Source: RGIG5612 sp964528825 | GTDB lineage: Bacteria > Bacillota > Clostridia > Lachnospirales > Lachnospiraceae | DNA: 49,307 nt | Reading direction: 5' to 3' | NCBI GenBank assembly: GCA_964528825.1 | Contig: CAZGVB010000009.1 | Span: 1-49,307 of the forward strand | Shown: positions 1 through 8,903 of the stretch, in pieces | Layout of the letters: every line of letters starts with the position of its first letter | Numbering within the stretch: the first letter of the stretch is position 1 | Program-made: the position numbers and the translations under genes | The notes under the pieces: generated by a model | The model's input: the letters and a program-made list of their open reading frames with translations, nothing else | Databases searched by the model: none | What the model was told of the DNA's origin: nothing

Positions 1-5
1 CCGCC

Positions 6-122
6 GTCACTGCCAGTGTGCTCGTCCCTACGAAAGCCTCGCTATCGTTTTTGCAACATATCATCACACGCGCAGTTTTAAAATCTTCCCTTAAAAAATG
101 CAGGTAATCGACCTGCAGTGAC
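6..122. repeat. MITE-like dispersed repeat, copy A
   Basis: This 117-bp intergenic element has perfect 8-bp terminal inverted repeats, GTCACTGC at 6-13 and GCAGTGAC at 115-122. Its first 69 bases match 27892-27960 with about 11 mismatches. Its internal 15-mer CATCACACGCGCAGT (62-76) recurs exactly, reversed, at 29519-29533. It carries no coding capacity. It ends just before the promoter of the DJ-1-like gene. A non-autonomous mobile element or structured extragenic repeat is inferred. Confidence 0.6.
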
Positions 123-133
123 TATAACATCTT

Positions 134-160
134 TTGATATCCTACTTTTTCAGATATAAT
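134..160 (+). promoter_or_regulatory. Putative sigma-A promoter of the DJ-1-like gene
   Basis: TTGATA (134-139), a 15-base spacer and a perfect TATAAT (155-160) lie about 50 bases before the start codon at 212. The spacer is shorter than the usual 17, so the -35 assignment is uncertain. The -10 is convincing. The promoter lies immediately outside the end of repeat copy A. Confidence 0.5.
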
Positions 161-211
161 ACCATTACAATGATTTTGATTGCAGCTATATTTCCATCAA
201 GGAGGATATTT

Positions 212-757
212 ATGAGCAGAGCGATTATTTTATGTATTGACGGTGTCGAAGAGATTGAATGCCTGACTGTAGTGGACTTTTGCAGGAGAGCAGGCATAGA
301 GACCGTAACGGCATCAATGACAGATGATCTTTTGATTCACGGAATGCACGGCATAGATTTCTTTGCTGATCAATTCTTTAAGGATGCTGATCTAAGCTCC
401 TTTGATGCGATCGTTTATCCCGGCGGTGCAGGTGCGGGCGCGCTCGGCGATGTCCCCGGTTCAAGAGAGGCGGCAGCTGAATTTCTTCAGGGCGGAAAGC
501 TCCTTGCAGCCATTTGCGCATCACCCGGCATGCTCTCAAGAGACGGCCTTATAAAGGACAGACATTGCACAGGATATCCGGGATGCACACCACAGGGCGG
601 AGCCATATGGTCGGATGATGCCGCAGTGACGGATAAAAATCTCATCACCGGCAGAGGCCCGGGATGCGCCTGTGATTTTGCTCTTGAGATCATCAAATAT
701 CTCGAGGGTGCAGAAAAGGAGATGGAGATACGCACGCAGACTGTGATGCCCCGCTAA
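212..757 (+). CDS. DJ-1/PfpI family protein
   Basis: A 181-residue protein of the DJ-1/ThiJ/PfpI superfamily, single Rossmann-like domain. The start at 212 is chosen because AAGGAGGA sits just upstream and the residues encoded before it are not family-like. The nucleophile-elbow cysteine lies in AICASPG (about residue 99). The acidic DGVEEIE near residue 12 supplies the conserved glutamate that pairs with it. YPGGAGAG matches the family glycine loop. Members act as glyoxalases, deglycases, chaperones or proteases; the exact role here cannot be read. It is monocistronic, with its own promoter and a strong hairpin after the stop, and it converges on the next gene. Confidence 0.9.
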   Translation: MSRAIILCIDGVEEIECLTVVDFCRRAGIETVTASMTDDLLIHGMHGIDFFADQFFKDADLSSFDAIVYPGGAGAGALGDVPGSREAAAEFLQGGKLLAAICASPGMLSRDGLIKDRHCTGYPGCTPQGGAIWSDDAAVTDKNLITGRGPGCACDFALEIIKYLEGAEKEMEIRTQTVMPR

Positions 758-799
758 TGGATTGCCAAGGATTGCATCCACAGATCAGTACAGGAATAA

Positions 800-840
800 A
801 ATCAGGAATAAGGTTCGCGATGCGAACCTTATTCCTGATT
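800..840. terminator. Bidirectional terminator hairpin
   Basis: A perfect 19-bp inverted repeat (AATCAGGAATAAGGTTCGC at 800-818, complement at 822-840) with a 3-base loop lies between the convergent DJ-1-like gene and the DUF2442 gene, whose stop codon begins at 840. An A-rich left flank and T-rich right flank fit termination in both directions. Confidence 0.8.
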
Positions 841-1286
841 TACGCCGGTCTGCTATCCGATGCTTCTCCATATTCCCTTTTCATTGCCTGAATTGAAATA
901 ATCCATTGTTTTCCGAACTTGCAGACATCCACCCCGTTAATGAGTTTGCCATAGGCGATTGCTTTCCTGAGAGTGCTTTCGCTCAGACCCCAAAGCTGTG
1001 TTGCATCCGCAAATGACATAAGCCCATCGAAAGGAGTTTCGACCTGTGTTCCATGTTCCCACAATTCATCACAAGAAATGTCCAGATCGTCATTCCATAC
1101 AATGCCATATCCGCCCATATCAACACTTACTTGATAAAACGCAGCCGGTTTATCTTTAAAGTAATTAAATACAGGCAGCCTATTAAACAAAGGATTCACA
1201 TCATATATTTTTGTTGTGCCTTCGCAAAACTGAACACTTAATTTAAAGCCCGGCAACGCATTTACATTTTTTACTTTATGGAACAT
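840..1286 (-). CDS. DUF2442-like protein with C-terminal helix-turn-helix
   Basis: A 148-residue soluble protein. Residues 1-85 (VNALPGFKLSVQFCEGTTKIYDVNP onward) resemble the DUF2442 fold. Residues about 92-135 contain SFADATQLWGLSESTLRKAI, an excisionase-like helix-turn-helix, followed by a GKQWII hairpin. GAGGT precedes the ATG. It starts 10 bases after the DUF4160 gene, so the two are co-transcribed. DUF4160 and DUF2442 genes are commonly paired and are suspected toxin-antitoxin or regulatory modules. The HTH here makes it the likely autorepressor acting on the palindrome at 1580-1599. DNA binding and any antitoxin role are inferred. Confidence 0.75.
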   Translation of the reverse strand: MFHKVKNVNALPGFKLSVQFCEGTTKIYDVNPLFNRLPVFNYFKDKPAAFYQVSVDMGGYGIVWNDDLDISCDELWEHGTQVETPFDGLMSFADATQLWGLSESTLRKAIAYGKLINGVDVCKFGKQWIISIQAMKREYGEASDSRPA

Positions 1287-1296
1287 AGCTTATACC

Positions 1297-1551
1297 TCAC
1301 TCCAACGGCGGGAGTTTCTTGAATTCTTGTGTTTCCCAAATTCTTTGCAAATCTTCTCTGTTAAACGAAACCCACTCCTTGACCATGGCTAATGCCTTGG
1401 GAGGAAGATATCCGTCGAGTACTTCCCCGGTCATAAAATCAATTGCTGCAACATCATCATTGTACATTGCATGTACATGTGGTGGGTTGTGTTCACTTTG
1501 AAGAAAATACATTTTTATAATAATTCCGTAGAATTTTGCTAAAACCGGCAT
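1297..1551 (-). CDS. DUF4160 domain protein
   Basis: An 84-residue protein that is essentially one DUF4160 domain. Visible hallmarks are GIIIKMYFLQSEHNPPHVHA near residues 9-28 and the trailing EWVSFNREDLQRIW. The conserved histidines in the HNPPHVH stretch could be catalytic or metal-binding, but no biochemical activity is established. It is first in a two-gene operon with the DUF2442-HTH gene. AGGAG lies two bases before the ATG, which is tight. The module has its own promoter with an embedded palindrome. Confidence 0.8.
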   Translation of the reverse strand: MPVLAKFYGIIIKMYFLQSEHNPPHVHAMYNDDVAAIDFMTGEVLDGYLPPKALAMVKEWVSFNREDLQRIWETQEFKKLPPLE

Positions 1552-1576
1552 ACATGACTCCTATTTCTTTATGTCG

Positions 1577-1604
1577 ATTATATCACGATATCGTGATATT
1601 TCAA
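1577..1604 (-). promoter_or_regulatory. Promoter of the DUF4160/DUF2442 module with operator palindrome
   Basis: Read on the minus strand, TTGAAA (1599-1604), a 16-base spacer and TATAAT (1577-1582) form a near-consensus promoter. The 20-bp perfect palindrome ATATCACGATATCGTGATAT (1580-1599) fills the spacer. A protein bound there would exclude RNA polymerase, the standard layout for autorepression. The HTH partner protein is the obvious candidate. Confidence 0.75.
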
Positions 1605-1688
1605 TACTGTGATTGCTTCTTCTTCGATCATTTCCGTTATTTCGATATGTTTTGCCGTATTCAAGCAAGGAGTTCTCGGACATAAAAA

Positions 1689-1723
1689 CAGCGGAAAGCC
1701 TTTAAATTCAAGGTTTTCCGCTG
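1689..1723 (-). terminator. Rho-independent terminator after the surface-protein gene
   Basis: CAGCGGAAA.CCTT pairs with AAGG..TTTCCGCTG around a short loop. On the minus strand the stem is followed by TTTTTATG, a good U-tract. It lies 43 bases past the stop of the surface-protein gene, closing the ABC operon. Confidence 0.8.
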
Positions 1724-1765
1724 CATGAGCATAGCAGCCAGCGCCCTATTTGCGGTCTGCTCTGT

Positions 1766-3727
1766 TTATCTTTCTTCGTGTCTCATACGGCGTATCACTA
1801 TCACAGCGCAGATGCCGGATGATGCTATTGCCATAAGGAGCATGTAGAAACCTGCAAGGCTATCGTCACCTGTATTTGGCTTAGCAGGTGTCTTATTTCC
1901 GGAGTCCTTACCGTCATCCTTACCATCATCCTTACCGTCAGTCTCGTCCTGTGCAGGATCTTCACTGTCCGTATTTTCGATAATGATATCCGTATCTTCC
2001 GTTACTGTAAAGTACGATCTGAGAGCGTATTCCGTCTTGCCGTCTCCGATCTTGAATGTAGTAGTAACGTCCTCATTTGAATAATCCTCTTGTTCTATCT
2101 CAAATCCACTGCCATATTGGATATTGACCTCGAGGCTGTCACCATCCTTCATCTCAATATCTTCTACGCCACCGTCAGCGCTATATGTAAGCGAGAATTC
2201 TCTCCTGCTGCAATTGTCTGCTTTCATATATACAGTGACAAGATATGACTTTTGGTTTCTGAAGGATAATTCCGACACATCACCACGCGTAAAAATACCG
2301 CAAAGCTTAATATCCTCAGACCATCCGGTCATATTAGAATATCCGCTGTCAATTGAAGGCGTGGTCTTCCAACTGTCATCAAGATCATCCGTCTGAGTAA
2401 TGTCTACATACGCGCCCTCCGGCACATCAAGTTCATAAGTAAGCTTTCCGCCCTCCGCATTTGAAAGAACAAAGCTGTCCTCCTTGATGATGCTCTTTTC
2501 TCCGCCTATATAATAATATTCTGTATACTTGTATTCATATGTCTGATCGGCGTCTGCCTCGGCTGCTATAGTCTTGCTCACCACAGTTATGGTATGCATC
2601 TTGGTATTTGTAATAGACACCTGATTGCCATTTTCACCAACTGTAAATGAGAATATCCTTGCGTTGTCACTCTCCTCGGTCTTTACATCGCATCCGCCTA
2701 TAACGCTCTTGCACTCCGATGTCCAGTATGCAGCCTTTGCGGATTCTATGTAAATAGTCTTTCCTACAGGAGCCGAAAATGTGATATCACTCTGTCCTTT
2801 GCTTCCGCCTGCCGTAAAGCTCTTTAAAGGCACCTGCGTCTCGCCTTCCATATAGTAGACATCAAATTCAAGTGAGGCTTTGCTTGCCGCCTCATCCGGT
2901 GCTGTCATATCAAGCTTTACCGACACTGACGCTCTTTGATATGTATCATTTGAGATAATGATCTCCATAGCTCCGTTTGCCGTGACCGTATCCGTGGCCT
3001 TGTACCCGCCCTGTGCCTCAAGACTGTCACTTGACGCGACGATCGCTCCCGTGCAGTCCTTGATCACATATGATGTGTTTGCGGTATCTCCGTCAGATAC
3101 TGCCTCCCTGATCGCAAATGTACTGCCGTGAGTAAATCTTTTGCTTGTCGAATACACACCGGTCTTATTGCCGGCTTTATCCGTTTGTGCCTTAAGAGTC
3201 AGATTGTACCAGTAGCGGCCGTCCAAATATTGCAATACATAATTTTCGGGAAGTTCGCCCTGATCCTTCTTCAATATCTTGGTAACCGTCGAATTATAAC
3301 TATATCTGCTGTTGAAGGTTATAGTCCTTGTATTTTCTCTGACAGTCAGATAGTGTGTCTGCTCTTTGGTATCAAAGCCATCATGCCCTTCTATATACCA
3401 CGTCACACCGCTTTCTGATCTATATGCTATATACAGCTTAGTTCCCACAGGATATACAAGCTCCTTGGTCTGTCCGTGCCCAAGTGTGAATTGCTGGCTT
3501 ACCTTTTGACCGTTTTCATCATAATAATAAGCCGTATAATCAAATTTGAAGGATTGCTGATCCGCCTCCAATGCGGTCATCACTTCCTTTACTATTACAG
3601 TACCGTTCTGAGCTTCATTCTCTTCGTTTGCGGATACGATCTTTACAACATTTGTGCCCGCAAAGATCGTACCGATCAGCATAAATGCCATCATGCATAA
3701 TGCGACGATCGTCTTTCTTCTCTTCAT
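1766..3727 (-). CDS. Sortase-anchored surface protein with repeated beta domains
   Basis: A 653-residue secreted wall protein. The ATG at 3727 is preferred because GGAGGG lies just before it and a textbook signal peptide follows (MKRRKTIVALCMMAFMLIGT). The body contains several repeats with a YY-x-lysine/glycine strand pattern, such as FKFDYTAYYYDENG and YEYKYTEYYYIGGE. These resemble Cna-B-like or DUF5979-like immunoglobulin domains. The C-terminus has a KDDGKDDGKD spacer, PNTGD in the LPXTG position, a hydrophobic segment and a basic tail (RRMRHEER). The leucine of LPXTG is replaced by lysine, so a non-class-A sortase is likely. It follows the ABC permease by 209 bases in the same direction. 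Confidence 0.85.
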   Translation of the reverse strand: MKRRKTIVALCMMAFMLIGTIFAGTNVVKIVSANEENEAQNGTVIVKEVMTALEADQQSFKFDYTAYYYDENGQKVSQQFTLGHGQTKELVYPVGTKLYIAYRSESGVTWYIEGHDGFDTKEQTHYLTVRENTRTITFNSRYSYNSTVTKILKKDQGELPENYVLQYLDGRYWYNLTLKAQTDKAGNKTGVYSTSKRFTHGSTFAIREAVSDGDTANTSYVIKDCTGAIVASSDSLEAQGGYKATDTVTANGAMEIIISNDTYQRASVSVKLDMTAPDEAASKASLEFDVYYMEGETQVPLKSFTAGGSKGQSDITFSAPVGKTIYIESAKAAYWTSECKSVIGGCDVKTEESDNARIFSFTVGENGNQVSITNTKMHTITVVSKTIAAEADADQTYEYKYTEYYYIGGEKSIIKEDSFVLSNAEGGKLTYELDVPEGAYVDITQTDDLDDSWKTTPSIDSGYSNMTGWSEDIKLCGIFTRGDVSELSFRNQKSYLVTVYMKADNCSRREFSLTYSADGGVEDIEMKDGDSLEVNIQYGSGFEIEQEDYSNEDVTTTFKIGDGKTEYALRSYFTVTEDTDIIIENTDSEDPAQDETDGKDDGKDDGKDSGNKTPAKPNTGDDSLAGFYMLLMAIASSGICAVIVIRRMRHEER

Positions 3728-3843
3728 TGTATTCCCTCCGCATTGCTGTACAGCATACAACTCAAATGTTAACCATTCGCATGCATTTTATCCTATCCGG
3801 ATATGCCAAATCAAGTAAATCGGTCGTTTTTTAGTTTTCAGAT

Positions 3844-3918
3844 AGTCGCACGGCAATCTCCTGCGAATTTTCCGTTCAGGCATATCTCACACATGCGATG
3901 CCAACTGAAATTTTACTC
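3844..3918. repeat. Diverged copy E of the dispersed intergenic repeat
   Basis: This stretch between the permease stop and the surface-protein start shares GCATATC-TCACAC with copies A and B, and CTGAAATTTTACT with the end of copy C (29538-29550). Divergence is high, so membership is less certain than for copies A-C. Confidence 0.4.
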
Positions 3919-3936
3919 TAAGGCCGACTTGCCTGC

Positions 3937-6711
3937 TTACAGATTCTCGTTTTGCAATGCTTCCTTTATATCCTCGTGCCTGATCTTGGCTGTCGCATAT
4001 ATCATGCTTGAGAAAACGACTGCAAATACGGCAAATATCGCAATAATAATACTCTTTATAGGGATTGAAAATCCTATCTCGAGGTTGCTTGCGCTTATCA
4101 TATAGATCACGGCAGCGACGGCGATCGATGCGGGGATGCCTATGACAAGTGCCTTAATACCGTATAAGGTGCATTCCAGATTCATCATTTTTCTGAAGCC
4201 TTTATCCGAGAGACCGAGCGATCTCATCATTGCTATCTCCCTTCTTCTGAGCATAATGCTCGTAGAGATGGTATTGAATACATTCGCCACATCTATAAGC
4301 GCTATAAGGATGATAAAGCCATATGAGAAGACATTTATTATGGTAATTACCATTCTGCCTGCGCTCTCATTCTCCGCCTGATCGGTAAGAAGGCTCGGAT
4401 TCATGCCCATATCCGTGATAATGGTACTCATCTCCTCATATGTCCTTGCATGATCTGAGGATGTAAATGCAAAGGATACATCTTCAAGCTGATAAGAAAG
4501 CGTGTCCCCACCTATATCTGTCATAGCATTTTCCATCATACTGTAGGGATAGAGCAACATAGGCATGCTTTCTGTAAACGCAAACGGAAGTGACATGACG
4601 GTATCGTTGACGTCAAAGCTCAAATTAATGAGTGCATCCTCTGCGTGTAGCCTTACAGCCTTGCCCAGACTTAAGGCCCGAGACAGATCAATGCTCTCCG
4701 TGCTGTCCGCCTCTGCCATATATTCTGTCAGATATTCGGGATCGAGATAATAATAATATACCTCTCCATTCTCCTCTTCCCTGCCATAATATATATATCC
4801 CTCTGCCCCGTCACAGCCATTCGCCTCATCGCGAATAGCGCTGTATTTCAGAGTGCACGGAATGCATTCATCCTTTATGACCTTGCATTCTTCGACATCC
4901 TTTCCGCCTCTTGCGCCGGATGTTATCGAATTATTGAAGAACACTGCCTTCGGAGATGATTTATCATAATATAAGGATGCATCTATACCCGCATCTTCAC
5001 ACATCTTGTCAAATTGGGCATCCTCAAGAAATACTACCTCTGCATATATTTCCTCATCAAGTATATTTCCGTCTGCATCTGTCACGTCACCGTCCGGCAT
5101 ATACAATGCTCTGTACTCGTCTGTAAATATATCACTTCCGTCTTCAGGTTCCAGAGAAATAAGGACAAAACTGTAATAAAGCGAGTCCGTCACTGCTCCC
5201 GCCCCGGCGAGTGCCTCCTTTATCTCCGCTGCGGATCTTGTCTTTGATGATGCCGTATAGCTTAGATCCGCGCCAGAATCATTATAATTATACATATCAG
5301 CGGATTTTTTCAGATAATCGCAATATGACGATGCTGATATAAATAATATTATGCTGACCGCAAGTGAGATTATGACAGCTCTGTACTTTTTCCTGTTTCT
5401 CTTGGAATTCTTAGCCGCTATCATCCCCTCAAAGCCGAACAGCTTTTGAAAGAGGGATGATGTCTTTACATCCTTTCTCGAAATCTTTATATCCTCTGAC
5501 TGCCTTATGGCGGCTAACGGTGATATCCTTCTTGCCCTGAGTGCCGGCAGCGCGGCAGATACAAGCACAGTTGCCATACATACCGCGGCGCTTATGATGA
5601 GCATTTTGCCGCTAACCACAAGATGTATCACATTATCCGTACCCGATGCTGTTACACTGCGAAAGGCATCCTTCAAGCAATAGAGTGTTACTCCTATTCC
5701 GAGACAGCCCAGAACCGCACCTGCCGCTATTCCCGCAAGCCCAAGTATAAAGGCCTCGCAAAATACAGCAGATCTTATCTGACTTCCTGTCGCACCTATA
5801 GATCTCAATATGCCGAATTGTCTGGTCCTCTCGCTGATCGATATCGAAAAGGCATTATAAATAAGTGCGGCTGAGCCGAATATGATCAATATGATCAATA
5901 CGACAGCGAAGCCCACAACAAGCGTCTTTATGCCGCCGTCACCTATGCCTCCCTCAAGCTTTATAAGAGATGAATGAACGATAAATCTGTTCGACAGCTC
6001 ATCTATCACATTATTATAGATATGCGAAGGATCCTCAGATGTAAAGACGATGCTGCTTATACCGTCTCCATCTCCCTTCGTAAATGCGAAATATCCGGGA
6101 CAGGAGTATGGCTCTATCTCAAGTCTCCTGAAAATACCGACTACCTTGTAGCTTTTTACAGACGCATCCGCTATCTCCTCGCCTCCCGGAGTATACTCTG
6201 CCGTAAGAGAGATATCAGCGCCGCCCTCACCCACTCGCTTTCCGACCGCGACAGTCAGCTCATCTCCGACCTTTATATCCACACCGCCGTTATATATCAA
6301 ATGCTGAGAGATGATGATCTCGTTTCCATTTTGCGGCATCTCTCCGGAGACCAGGCGTATACCGACCATATCGGTGATATCCTCATCCGCACTTTGTATA
6401 TACAGATAAGGCTTATATTCATTTGAATTATCAATCTCTGCCCAGCCGATCTCGCTTAGCACCGCCTTACTTTTTAAGTCATTACTGCCTTCCGCCTGCA
6501 GCACTTCTTCCTCGCTCAAGCTGTAATAAAAGCCGTGCCATGACCCCGAGGCCTCTATTTCTTCTTCTTTAAGATATTCTATTCCGCTGTAAGCACCCTC
6601 CGCGACGGCAGTGAGCAGAGCCATAGAGAGCATGATGCCTACGAAAGTCGCAATGGTTCTTGCTTTATTTTTTCCGAGGACTCTCAGCGTATATTTTTGA
6701 AATATATTCAT
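3937..6711 (-). CDS. ABC transporter permease, FtsX/MacB type
   Basis: A 924-residue membrane protein. The N-terminal helix (about 15-38) is followed by a large extracellular MacB-PCD-like region. An FtsX-type three-helix bundle lies near residues 265-400, a second long extracellular domain near 470-790, and a second FtsX bundle near 795-915. The conserved permease sequences ERTRQFGILRSIGAT and LRRREIAMMRSLGLS appear in the two bundles. It is longer than ordinary lipoprotein-release permeases and fits the antimicrobial or envelope-stress export group. Its start overlaps the ATPase stop by one base (TAATG), so the pair is translationally coupled. The cargo is unknown. Confidence 0.93.
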   Translation of the reverse strand: MNIFQKYTLRVLGKNKARTIATFVGIMLSMALLTAVAEGAYSGIEYLKEEEIEASGSWHGFYYSLSEEEVLQAEGSNDLKSKAVLSEIGWAEIDNSNEYKPYLYIQSADEDITDMVGIRLVSGEMPQNGNEIIISQHLIYNGGVDIKVGDELTVAVGKRVGEGGADISLTAEYTPGGEEIADASVKSYKVVGIFRRLEIEPYSCPGYFAFTKGDGDGISSIVFTSEDPSHIYNNVIDELSNRFIVHSSLIKLEGGIGDGGIKTLVVGFAVVLIILIIFGSAALIYNAFSISISERTRQFGILRSIGATGSQIRSAVFCEAFILGLAGIAAGAVLGCLGIGVTLYCLKDAFRSVTASGTDNVIHLVVSGKMLIISAAVCMATVLVSAALPALRARRISPLAAIRQSEDIKISRKDVKTSSLFQKLFGFEGMIAAKNSKRNRKKYRAVIISLAVSIILFISASSYCDYLKKSADMYNYNDSGADLSYTASSKTRSAAEIKEALAGAGAVTDSLYYSFVLISLEPEDGSDIFTDEYRALYMPDGDVTDADGNILDEEIYAEVVFLEDAQFDKMCEDAGIDASLYYDKSSPKAVFFNNSITSGARGGKDVEECKVIKDECIPCTLKYSAIRDEANGCDGAEGYIYYGREEENGEVYYYYLDPEYLTEYMAEADSTESIDLSRALSLGKAVRLHAEDALINLSFDVNDTVMSLPFAFTESMPMLLYPYSMMENAMTDIGGDTLSYQLEDVSFAFTSSDHARTYEEMSTIITDMGMNPSLLTDQAENESAGRMVITIINVFSYGFIILIALIDVANVFNTISTSIMLRRREIAMMRSLGLSDKGFRKMMNLECTLYGIKALVIGIPASIAVAAVIYMISASNLEIGFSIPIKSIIIAIFAVFAVVFSSMIYATAKIRHEDIKEALQNENL

Positions 6712-7391
6712 TATCTTATCCTCTCATCACGCGCAATGCGTCCGTCCTCTACCGATATGATACGATCTGCCTGCAGTGCGACATTCTCATCATGCGTGAT
6801 CAATATGAGAGTCTGATCGTATTTTTTATTTGACATCTTAAGAAGCTCCACGATCTCCTGGCTGTTCTTGGAATCCAGATTGCCTGTAGGCTCGTCAGCG
6901 AGCACCAGCTTCGGAGTATTCATGAGCGCCCTTCCTATAGATACTCTCTGCTGCTGACCTCCCGAGAGCTGATTCGGCAGATGCTTTTCTCTGCCTTTAA
7001 GTCCAAGCACATCTATCAGCTCATTCAGCCTGTCCTTATCCACTGCTCTTCCGTCCATCAGCACAGGCAATGTGATATTTTCGACGACATTGAGTACAGG
7101 TATCAGATTGTAGAATTGATAGATAAGCCCTACCTGTCTTCTCCTGAATATGGCAAGCCTTTCTTCATTTTGCTCATATACATCCTGACCGTTTACATAT
7201 ACCTTCCCTGATGTCGGCCTGTCTATTCCTCCGAGGATATGCAGCAAAGTGGATTTGCCTGAGCCCGACGGTCCTATTATCGCGACAAACTCACCTTTTT
7301 CGATGCTGAATGAGACATCCTTTAATGCCTCTGTCTTATTATCTCCGCTTCCGTAGACCTTGCCTAGTCCCACGCATTTGAGTATCTCCAT
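6711..7391 (-). CDS. ABC transporter ATP-binding protein (LolD/MacB-like)
   Basis: A 226-residue cytoplasmic ATPase. The ATG at 7391 follows GGAGGTACGAAAATT; the residues before it are not family-like. Walker A is GPSGSGKST (about 42-50), the Q-loop is YQFYNL, the signature is LSGGQQQRVSIGRAL, Walker B is LVLADEPTGNLD, and the H-loop is LITHDENVA. It powers the large FtsX-type permease downstream. It has its own promoter region, separated from the kinase gene by a hairpin. The upstream regulator and kinase probably control it. Confidence 0.95.
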   Translation of the reverse strand: MEILKCVGLGKVYGSGDNKTEALKDVSFSIEKGEFVAIIGPSGSGKSTLLHILGGIDRPTSGKVYVNGQDVYEQNEERLAIFRRRQVGLIYQFYNLIPVLNVVENITLPVLMDGRAVDKDRLNELIDVLGLKGREKHLPNQLSGGQQQRVSIGRALMNTPKLVLADEPTGNLDSKNSQEIVELLKMSNKKYDQTLILITHDENVALQADRIISVEDGRIARDERIR

Positions 7392-7763
7392 AATTTTCGT
7401 ACCTCCGTGCAGCCGCGTCCTGCCTGATGCCACAGCCTTTTGATGTGATGCCCTGCTATAGGGCCTTAAATGCAGCATACAAAAGCCATGCCGGTTGCGG
7501 CAGCAAAAAATATAATGATCAAATGTAAATAACTTTTATGAAGTGATGATAGCACCCGAAAATGACAACAAGGTGACAAGAATAAAAATTTTTATTCTAA
7601 TGAATCTCGGATATACATCAGGTTTCTGTGTCTGCCTCATCGTGACAAAAATAAAATTTCCGCCCTAATGAAAATCCCATCCGAGTATACGGATGGGCAA
7701 ATAATTACTTTATAGAATTTTATGATAAATTATATTCCTCTTAAGATTTCTGCTGTTTATAGA
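7392..7763 (-). promoter_or_regulatory. Control region between kinase and ABC ATPase
   Basis: This 372-base gap has no gene. On the minus strand it holds a terminator-like stem (CCCATCCG/CGGATGGG, 7676-7697), then two TGACAA boxes 11 bases apart (7563-7580 region), a third TGACAA near 7643, and a TATCAT -10 candidate (7546-7551) with a poor -35. Direct repeats over a weak -35 are typical of activation by an OmpR-family regulator. The neighbouring regulator at 8904-9578 is the natural candidate. Imperfect 67-69-base repeats also run through the gap. Confidence 0.5.
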
Positions 7764-8792
7764 TCAAACGATCCCTTTATAGAATCTTATGATAAATTGC
7801 GCTCCGCAGGGCGCCTGACCTGTGCATGGCCTTGCATTTTGAGCCTTTATTGTACCGTTTTGTGCTGTAATGATGCTCCTTGCAAGAGCAAGACCTATAC
7901 CAAAGCCCGATATACTCGAGTCCTTGCCCCTGTAAAATCTCTCAAACAGATGCGATATATCATTCTCGTCAAGCCCCGGGCCGCTGTCTGTCACCGTGAT
8001 CTGCGTAAATATACCCGTATCACTGACCTCTATATTGATATCTCCGCCCTGCGGTGTATGCTCTATGCAATTCTTTAATATATTTTCAAGCGCCTCACAG
8101 CACCATTTAAGGTCCGCCTTTATGACGATATCATCCGTCATGCCGTCTACTCTCAGTCTTTGATCCTTGAGCTCTGCCTGCACAAGAAGTGAGGACATAC
8201 TGCCGTCTATCAGATCACGTATGGCAAATTCCTCGCTTTTAAATTCCGCTATACCCGCATCTATCCTGGACAGCTTGAGCAAGGTCTCGACAAGCCAATC
8301 CGTGCGCATAATGGAATTTCTCATATCTCTTGCTATTCTTGCTCTCTCATCAGCATCCGTATTTTCATCCGATATCAATGAGATATTCAGATTCAGATTG
8401 GTCATGGGCGTGCGTATCTGATGAGCGATATCCGCAAGTGCATCCTTAAGGAGCAGCTTTTCTTCATTTAGTTTGAGATTCTGCTCCGCCAGAGCGTTTG
8501 CCAGCTTGGCGATCTCATTTTGAAGTATATACAGCTCTCCTTCCCTGCTCTCTGATATAAGAAAATCCCCGTATCCGTGCAGCATGCTGTCCAGACTGCT
8601 GCTCATCTTATCAATCCTGCGGTAGCGAGCCGCAGTGAATATAAGGAAGATACACAGCAGGCAGATACCCGATACCGCGCATATTATCGCAGCAGGAATG
8701 CTTATAAAAAAAACAACCGCTGCACATATGCATATTGCGGCGGCTGATATCAATGTAAATATCTTTATTTCTCTGTTTTTGAAGATCCGCAT
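7764..8792 (-). CDS. Sensor histidine kinase, intramembrane-sensing type
   Basis: A 342-residue kinase. Two closely spaced helices (about 10-30 and 33-54) leave almost no extracellular loop, the arrangement seen in BceS-like kinases that sense through a partner ABC permease. The phospho-acceptor is His124 in DIAHQIRTPM. The ATP-binding domain has the N-box ENILKNCIEHT, DSGPGL and GFGIGLALA. It lies 111 bases after the regulator and upstream of the ABC genes. This supports a permease-coupled stress-sensing unit, although the permease here is not the classic BceB size or layout. The last codons are repeated 67 bases further downstream. Confidence 0.93.
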   Translation of the reverse strand: MRIFKNREIKIFTLISAAAICICAAVVFFISIPAAIICAVSGICLLCIFLIFTAARYRRIDKMSSSLDSMLHGYGDFLISESREGELYILQNEIAKLANALAEQNLKLNEEKLLLKDALADIAHQIRTPMTNLNLNISLISDENTDADERARIARDMRNSIMRTDWLVETLLKLSRIDAGIAEFKSEEFAIRDLIDGSMSSLLVQAELKDQRLRVDGMTDDIVIKADLKWCCEALENILKNCIEHTPQGGDINIEVSDTGIFTQITVTDSGPGLDENDISHLFERFYRGKDSSISGFGIGLALARSIITAQNGTIKAQNARPCTGQAPCGAQFIIRFYKGIV

Positions 8793-8903
8793 ATAAGTAT
8801 GCCTTTATAAAGTATGCCTTTATACTGCAGTAATACCTGAAATAGCTTTAAAAAGGCCATCACGTCCTTCCATCGCATCATTCCGGGCAGATGTTGCGAC
8901 GGA

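Noticed and set aside
5974..6426. Plus-strand open frame of 150 codons inside the permease gene
   Set aside because: It is antisense to a well-supported ABC permease and has no ribosome site or recognisable domain; several similar antisense frames were dropped for the same reason.
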